From positions 186,001 to 250,000 of the forward strand of contig JAFCMP010000006.1 in assembly GCA_017506865.1 (NCBI GenBank): a DNA stretch of 64,000 nt, read 5' to 3'. Each line of letters opens with the position of its first letter. The first letter of the stretch is position 1. A program made the translations under genes and the position numbers. The stretch is from Tribonema minus. Lineage: Eukaryota > Sar > Xanthophyceae > Tribonematales > Tribonemataceae. Shown piece by piece: positions 61,001 to 64,000 of this stretch. The notes beneath the pieces were generated by a model. That model saw only the letters and a program-made list of their open reading frames with translations. It was not told the origin of the DNA and made no database searches.

Positions 61001-63836
61001 CCGTGACAGATGCTGTCTCGGTCATTATTGCGTGGGTGCTGTTATCACCGGCCTGCGTTACGTCTGACTCGCCATGTTTCCCGGCTGGCTGGCGAGGCGG
61101 CCTGGCAACGACCGGTTCCCTAAGGGAGAGTTGGTCAAACACCGCTGCCAGGTCGTTACCCTCTTCTCGGAGGGAGAGCAAGCTGAACGTGACCGTCAGG
61201 TCATGCATCTGATTCACCAGCGGTGCGCAGGGAGTCCGGCCCAGCAGGGTCTGTGTTGCTGGCGCGTGCAGTCGGCGTGACGTGCGGCAGGGTTCAAGCT
61301 TGGTACCCGTCGGCCAAGCGCAAAGCACCGTGACGCGTGCCCGATTGGGGGCAAGGGCCAGTGCACGTACCCTGCGCGCGAGTGCGCCAGCCGCCCCCAG
61401 CAAGCCTTGCCAGTGAGATCCCGTCGGGTCCCTGGGGCATTCGCTAGACTGAGCGCCCGCTGCGACAGCAGCTGCTGCACTGCCAGGTGTGCTGGGCACA
61501 CGATCGTTGCTTGACATCGTTGCGCCGCTATCGCTAGCACGACTTTCGCCAGGCAGCACACCCATTGTGCTGCTCCGGGTCAGTCTCGGCAGCGGCGCAA
61601 CTACCACACCGTCCAACGTAGATGCATGGGCTTGCCTGGGGTCCACCCCCAGGTGCTCGCATCCGAGGATTTTGCGTATGGGACCACATTTACTAGCGGC
61701 GGCGAGCAGCGCGGCTGTTGGCTTCAGGCTATTCCCCCCACCAACAGCTGCACCACCCGCTGCCGCCGCGCATGTCGTTGGTCGGGTGTGTATGTCAGCA
61801 ATGTGATCATGGCCTGATGCACGGTCACAGCCTGACAGTGTGCATGCTGTCGCGGCGACCGGGCCTGCGAGGCAGTCGGCGCAGCGCCACACGTCGCACT
61901 GGTCCAGGGCCCCTAGATAACCAGATGGTGTCGTGGCGCTTGCTGCTGTGCGTCTGATGCCGCACCCATCGCAGACCTGCTCCAGGCCGCCGCATATTGG
62001 TCGGTGGTCTAGGAAAAGCTGAACATGCAGTTCTGCAAATTGCTTCCCTTTCCCTGTGTGGCGCGTGCGCTGGTGTGCACATGCGTGTGCCGCTGGGCAA
62101 TTCTTGCCCAGGGCGCGAGGATTTGCTCGCACTATGAACTTGTCGCACATGCGGCAGTCCAGCCCCGGGATATTGACCTTCCGGTTGGCAGCGTGTATCT
62201 TGGCGGGCGCCAGATCTGTCCTAGCGGTGATGCCGGATATTGGGTGCCCGTTGCGACTGTTACCGTCAGAGGTGACGCTGCCGCCTGACAGAGAGGCGCC
62301 GCTGCCAGCTGGCTGCAAAGACCGGGACGTGATTTGTCTCTGGTGACCCGCCGGCCCAGGTTCGCCAACTTCCATCGGTACAGGCATGGTCACGGTGACC
62401 GGCTTTGCCAGCGCACCGCCAAGCTGTGGCTCTGGGCGGGTGACGCTGCCAGTGCTTTGGGCGCTGGCGCGGCGCCGACCCCGCCGGGGTGCAGTCGCCC
62501 CACGTTCGCCGCCCGGTGCAGCAGCGGCCGCTGGTGCTGTTGTCACCATGTCTGCAGCACATGGGGTTGCCGCTGCGGTGACCTCCATCGGCTGAGGACC
62601 GGGATGCCACTGGGGAGGGGCGCCGCTGCTAGCTGGCTGCGAAGGCCGCGACGTGATCCGTCTCTGGTGACCCGCTGGCCCACTGGTAGGTTCGCCAACT
62701 TCCATCGGTACGGGCACGGTCATGGTGACCGCCTTTGCCAGTGCACTCAGTTTGCCACACGGCGACTCTGGGCGGTTGATGCTGCCAATGCTTCCGAGGC
62801 GGCCCAGGGGCGGCCCAGCGTTGGCGCCGCGGCGCCGACCCCGCCGGGATGCAGCTGCCCCGCGTTGGCCATCTGATGCGGCAGCGGCTGCCGGTGGTTT
62901 TGGCACCATGTCTGCCGCACGTGGCGTTGCCGCCGCCGTTAAGTCGGAGGTAACCTTGCGACCGCATGCAGCGGCGGCTGTGACAGTCGTCCGTGGCTGT
63001 GCAACCACCGGGTTGGCCGGTGCGGGCCCCGCCGCTGGTGCGGCAGTGGCAGCCGTCACTAAAGGCGTTTTCCGCCGCGATCGTCGTTTTGGCATTGGTG
63101 TTGTCGCTACTGGTGGATCCGGCGGCAGTGTCGCCCGACGGCGTGTACTTGCCGCTGGTGGCGGTAGTACCACCAAGCTCAGTACAATTATCGCTGTTGG
63201 CGGCAGTGCCTCCCGTAAACTCGCCGCTTGAGACTCCGAGTCACTGGCAGGCTGATGCCGCGGGCGCTTCGTCTGTGAGCATCCCCTGTTACAGTGATTA
63301 CTGGCACCTGGGCTGGTCAGATGGCGGCGGCGCTTCTTGACGTGCGCATGGCTGCCACTGCCCTGAGGCTCGTCCGAGTCGGCTGACGACAAGTGTAGTC
63401 TGCGCATGCTTCTGCACAGCTCTGCAACCTGACTGCACACTGGCACCTCTGGCATCGGCCGCGGTCTAGAGCTCTGGGCCATCAGCTGAGGTGGTGGCGG
63501 GCCGGGTATCGGCGGCGGGCCCGGAATCGGTGGCGGACCCGGGATCGGGGGGGGGCCCGGTATCGGCGGCGGGCCCGGGATCGGCGGCGGGCCCGGAATC
63601 GGCGGCGGGCCCGGGATTGGCGGCGGGCCCGGGATCGGTGGCGGCGGCGGTATCGCTAGGCGTACCCAACGGCCAACACCATGGCGGCGTCTGCGGCGTG
63701 TGTCAGATTGGCGTGCAGCTTTGACCTGCCACCACCACAAGCCAGTATTCAGCCCGTGGTTGCGCTGTCCCCGTTTGCGTTTCAGAGGTGACCCCTCCCC
63801 ACGTGAGGTAGGGCTGGTAAGCCAGTGGAGGGCCAT
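55047..63836 (-). CDS. non-LTR retrotransposon polyprotein: zinc fingers, OTU-type protease, reverse transcriptase, restriction-like endonuclease
   Basis: One uninterrupted frame of about 2,929 residues. The start is the first ATG after a T18 run; the frame itself is open to 63938. A PGPPI-type proline repeat lies near residues 60-115. Cys/His-rich segments lie at about 557-685 (DCRMCDKF, VCDGCGI). An OTU-like cysteine protease lies near 1065-1275, with NGNCLIHTAL (Cys) and NVGHFELLV (His). Reverse transcriptase runs from KAGGLDGLRYEHL near 1902 through IQLDCENAFNSVD and CQQGDPLGPLYF to FLDDLNV near 2159, where FLDD replaces the usual YADD. A C-x3-C-x8-H-x3-C knuckle lies near 2705-2720. It precedes a PD-(D/E)XK-like endonuclease (YRADTVID, VLDTSV, KVKHH, FVPFVQESYGRLG). 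Intactness suggests recent activity. The exact clade cannot be fixed without a tree. Confidence 0.85.
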   Translation of the reverse strand: MALHWLTSPTSRGEGSPLKRKRGQRNHGLNTGLWWWQVKAARQSDTRRRRRHGVGRWVRLAIPPPPPIPGPPPIPGPPPIPGPPPIPGPPPIPGPPPIPGPPPIPGPPPIPGPPPPQLMAQSSRPRPMPEVPVCSQVAELCRSMRRLHLSSADSDEPQGSGSHAHVKKRRRHLTSPGASNHCNRGCSQTKRPRHQPASDSESQAASLREALPPTAIIVLSLVVLPPPAASTRRRATLPPDPPVATTPMPKRRSRRKTPLVTAATAAPAAGPAPANPVVAQPRTTVTAAAACGRKVTSDLTAAATPRAADMVPKPPAAAAASDGQRGAAASRRGRRRGANAGPPLGRLGSIGSINRPESPCGKLSALAKAVTMTVPVPMEVGEPTSGPAGHQRRITSRPSQPASSGAPPQWHPGPQPMEVTAAATPCAADMVTTAPAAAAAPGGERGATAPRRGRRRASAQSTGSVTRPEPQLGGALAKPVTVTMPVPMEVGEPGPAGHQRQITSRSLQPAGSGASLSGGSVTSDGNSRNGHPISGITARTDLAPAKIHAANRKVNIPGLDCRMCDKFIVRANPRALGKNCPAAHACAHQRTRHTGKGKQFAELHVQLFLDHRPICGGLEQVCDGCGIRRTAASATTPSGYLGALDQCDVWRCADCLAGPVAATACTLSGCDRASGHDHIADIHTRPTTCAAAAGGAAVGGGNSLKPTAALLAAASKCGPIRKILGCEHLGVDPRQAHASTLDGVVVAPLPRLTRSSTMGVLPGESRASDSGATMSSNDRVPSTPGSAAAAVAAGAQSSECPRDPTGSHWQGLLGAAGALARRVRALALAPNRARVTVLCAWPTGTKLEPCRTSRRLHAPATQTLLGRTPCAPLVNQMHDLTVTFSLLSLREEGNDLAAVFDQLSLREPVVARPPRQPAGKHGESDVTQAGDNSTHAIMTETASVTAMVASGKRSRRRGKHRRRTQERQAQCDNSPAPLGQLAPATTPPRGGASAPSAPISGPAKVTTVTVATRIPSTVCHTVTVEEQQDALAKATNYGFSTWHTGLQALHKQALGENTATLARGGELRPVSNVGNGNCLIHTALHGIGSVAVEHGLPAPALVIAMREALLDGMVAYVTQGAGKQGASMSSMRQLTAHAAAQPACTREQFDTYGTRARCLAIEYGTNETDSKDSGHTLLLQRLQEEGVWGRPLGLSVWAIVAAVYAVSVTVWQAKPQATGSTQKSTGLVLAQLMGLPAIFAPATPAQPDCHLDVLWTPPGLYTNVGHFELLVAPAAAPPLPTTMTASATTQADSTHITAPSRTQPRTALQLPQQPEPLRCPLCTLAFWQLGQKEDSKQRGKLSAASRMAPVVAHFNGGSCTRSMLNPEASTSHCQQNPAAAYAKGIRQQVDHDPSGDRAPSGSSTCSTGAHHAKHVQEMSTMYGCTAEDFLRAVRKLSACTGACGLVHMSASAGQRQCALTSPCHTCRRNGSAPTRARPAVPPGQSEGGGAGSDGAAAAAGAAAATPPKLPAVPASGAANSKSSKKRPAATATGAQRRRRTAAAAAPPSSAGSRTQSDSLRLQDSSPPHGTAVGWADMDVDPPDDAASPPPPTTTTSGRPSKPQARASLAWDLSTPSVVHALDQTNEADLLLLRFTTTANPFRTQLQCTQWARQVEHATRLLADATDSAREAARVRLHHGAGAFAHQVSQTLVQRGYRLLHLLAAMAFGRQPEGTGMPPAARLAALLSGDFAELLRKTLSAAAALRAPKPNNAAMASAQTNFDADWTEADSRQQKACAALSGKRRGVGLAAARLEAREACAPADEVTAQVLAAKHPETGTRPGVVDTPMEQVRGLVRDARRHCLHSARVATTTGPAGSGSPVFESGQAHDHSDRPEDAASAAGRRLEVEAADILSTLSAAGAGKAGGLDGLRYEHLLMAAGPGAPVKAATRPVSSASPGLAGDSESDVMEPAFAHHLAKVFTTLLVEPELLPEQSQRLLRAAALSGIGQKRRPIACSSVWRRLLGSTAARSVKGKISGLLASMSQFGVGYRSGVEHVAARARVWHELYGTTIQLDCENAFNSVDRAAIVRGLMLFCPELLPHFESVYCGDTAPEMRVEVNGEARIICSHLGCQQGDPLGPLYFTVAAAFLLFYPDGVNATPGSMPAYGHSTAEPPAPHCAFLDDLNVLQAAYFDDAAAAGVAEVIRRLAAGGLRVRPDKSLAIAMRGTVFDEAARARLRALDIPFVDTTMPESSQGFTSVGVPVGHPAYVHAAMSKHLVDAGTWRLSWQLAGMARHHLQAAQFILRRSLTKRMGFLARVVDTALSETWLHAFDGFCAWTLERMLHLHGCSTAAAMKSHLLAACTAGDNEEASSGSVLVLPRLGPPELTDIAVPLRASRLPERRGGLGMPLLGLLAPAAYTAQACTTLRPAIIHATVAAGALRLGTDEHGAVTWFAQHSCAIREDQGLPPIIEAVRCSTRALTADGGEKSRTAVAEQLPASLLRWAADTTAAASTLPTAVQAIYAATAVTETVTTEPAPHTHGIVPGAEAAAAAATVPGPQAAAAAAPSTPAKTQTSAEESSCSGGQEDDDDDWEAYADEICRKVVPRRRRGHFTHGLQAGLSNVLRRQYEDCLVEDLEAASAGAVGKPTQAAPIGDSRDTSRRRQQASARVLAQLRSQRASGAMAWMSVPPTANDRPGAAPMSSMAAATMILIAIFIDGWGIQGEVCPWRCSDVSPTSTHAISCPSQHIRGHNATHTAQKRCLQRILRQHHVSIVRNEDASVFKVPGYRADTVIDPGCLHFSSAYRNKGIVLDTSVRAPTASSYLTGKTNASNTDGYAAGVGEDAKVKHHTGTLTSSWAFVPFVQESYGRLGKQTSLFVKELAMHSALCSGGGKADVLRKAGLAKRQILIELSISLARELAERVMAYTHGARMLGCVAAPVSKLLGHSAD

Positions 63837-63890
63837 AGCTTTGAAAGGCGACTTTGAGGGGCGAGAGAAAAAAAAAAAAAAAAAAGCCCA
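55047..63890 (-). mobile_element. non-LTR (LINE-like) retrotransposon, apparently intact coding region
   Basis: The element is defined by its single giant ORF. A T18 tract (about 63871-63888, read on the minus strand) lies at its 5' side. I could not find a poly-A tail, a simple 3' repeat or target-site duplications on either side. The outer limits are therefore only the ORF plus the 5' T tract. The reverse transcriptase followed by a C-terminal restriction-like endonuclease places it among the non-LTR groups that cut with an RLE. Confidence 0.7.
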
Positions 63891-64000
63891 GGCTCGATCT
63901 CGAAAGCGCGGCTGCCTACCGCGAACACGTCCCTGCACAACTATACCACTTCCAGTTCAAGATCACACCCTGCTCTGGTGTATCTGGTGAGGTGCTTTTC

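Noticed and set aside
62334-62876. Long plus-strand frames opposite the retrotransposon ORF (also near 57526, 59176, 60730)
   Set aside because: Antisense shadows of a GC-rich coding sequence; they show no motifs, while the minus frame carries clear RT and endonuclease domains.

Overview
The window is nuclear DNA of a eukaryote, most likely a unicellular alga. Genes are long, intron-rich and GC-rich in their exons. They include a cellulose synthase, an OTUD5-type deubiquitinase, a PP2C phosphatase and a secreted multicopper oxidase. TTAGGG telomere-type repeats lie inside introns. A haptophyte or another alga with a complex plastid is my best guess; this is inference and I cannot name a species.

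Layout: 280-6493 (minus) is the 5' nine exons of a cellulose-synthase-like GT2 gene that runs off the left edge. 6494-11108 holds no gene I can support. 11109-13831 (plus) is a small SUKH (SMI1/KNR4) gene. 16320-18800 (plus) is a two-exon PP2C phosphatase. 20063-32273 (plus) is an OTUD5-like deubiquitinase with a C-terminal UBA-like segment. 32274-37453 is low-complexity CAG-rich DNA with an F-box/ankyrin-type fragment. 37454-53861 (plus) is an 11-exon multicopper oxidase fused to a CBM6-like module. 55047-63836 (minus) is a single 8.8-kb ORF of a non-LTR retrotransposon carrying an OTU-type protease, a reverse transcriptase and a C-terminal restriction-like endonuclease. Exon joins were derived by hand from GT/AG sites; every join was checked for reading phase, and the multicopper oxidase exons sum to exactly 814 codons.

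The main finding is structural. In four of the five host genes, exon edges are surrounded by degenerate tandem copies of themselves. Intron tail plus exon head is repeated upstream of a 3' splice site, and exon tail plus intron head is repeated downstream of a 5' splice site. Periods are roughly 52-220 bp. Many copies keep the GT or AG. The introns are largely built from these splice-edge minisatellites together with TTAGGG-like and TTCAAGTTGAAG-like motifs.

Functionally, the cellulose synthase and the secreted oxidase with a carbohydrate-binding module both point to cell-wall or extracellular polysaccharide biology. The phosphatase and deubiquitinase are ordinary signalling genes. I see no sign of co-regulation.
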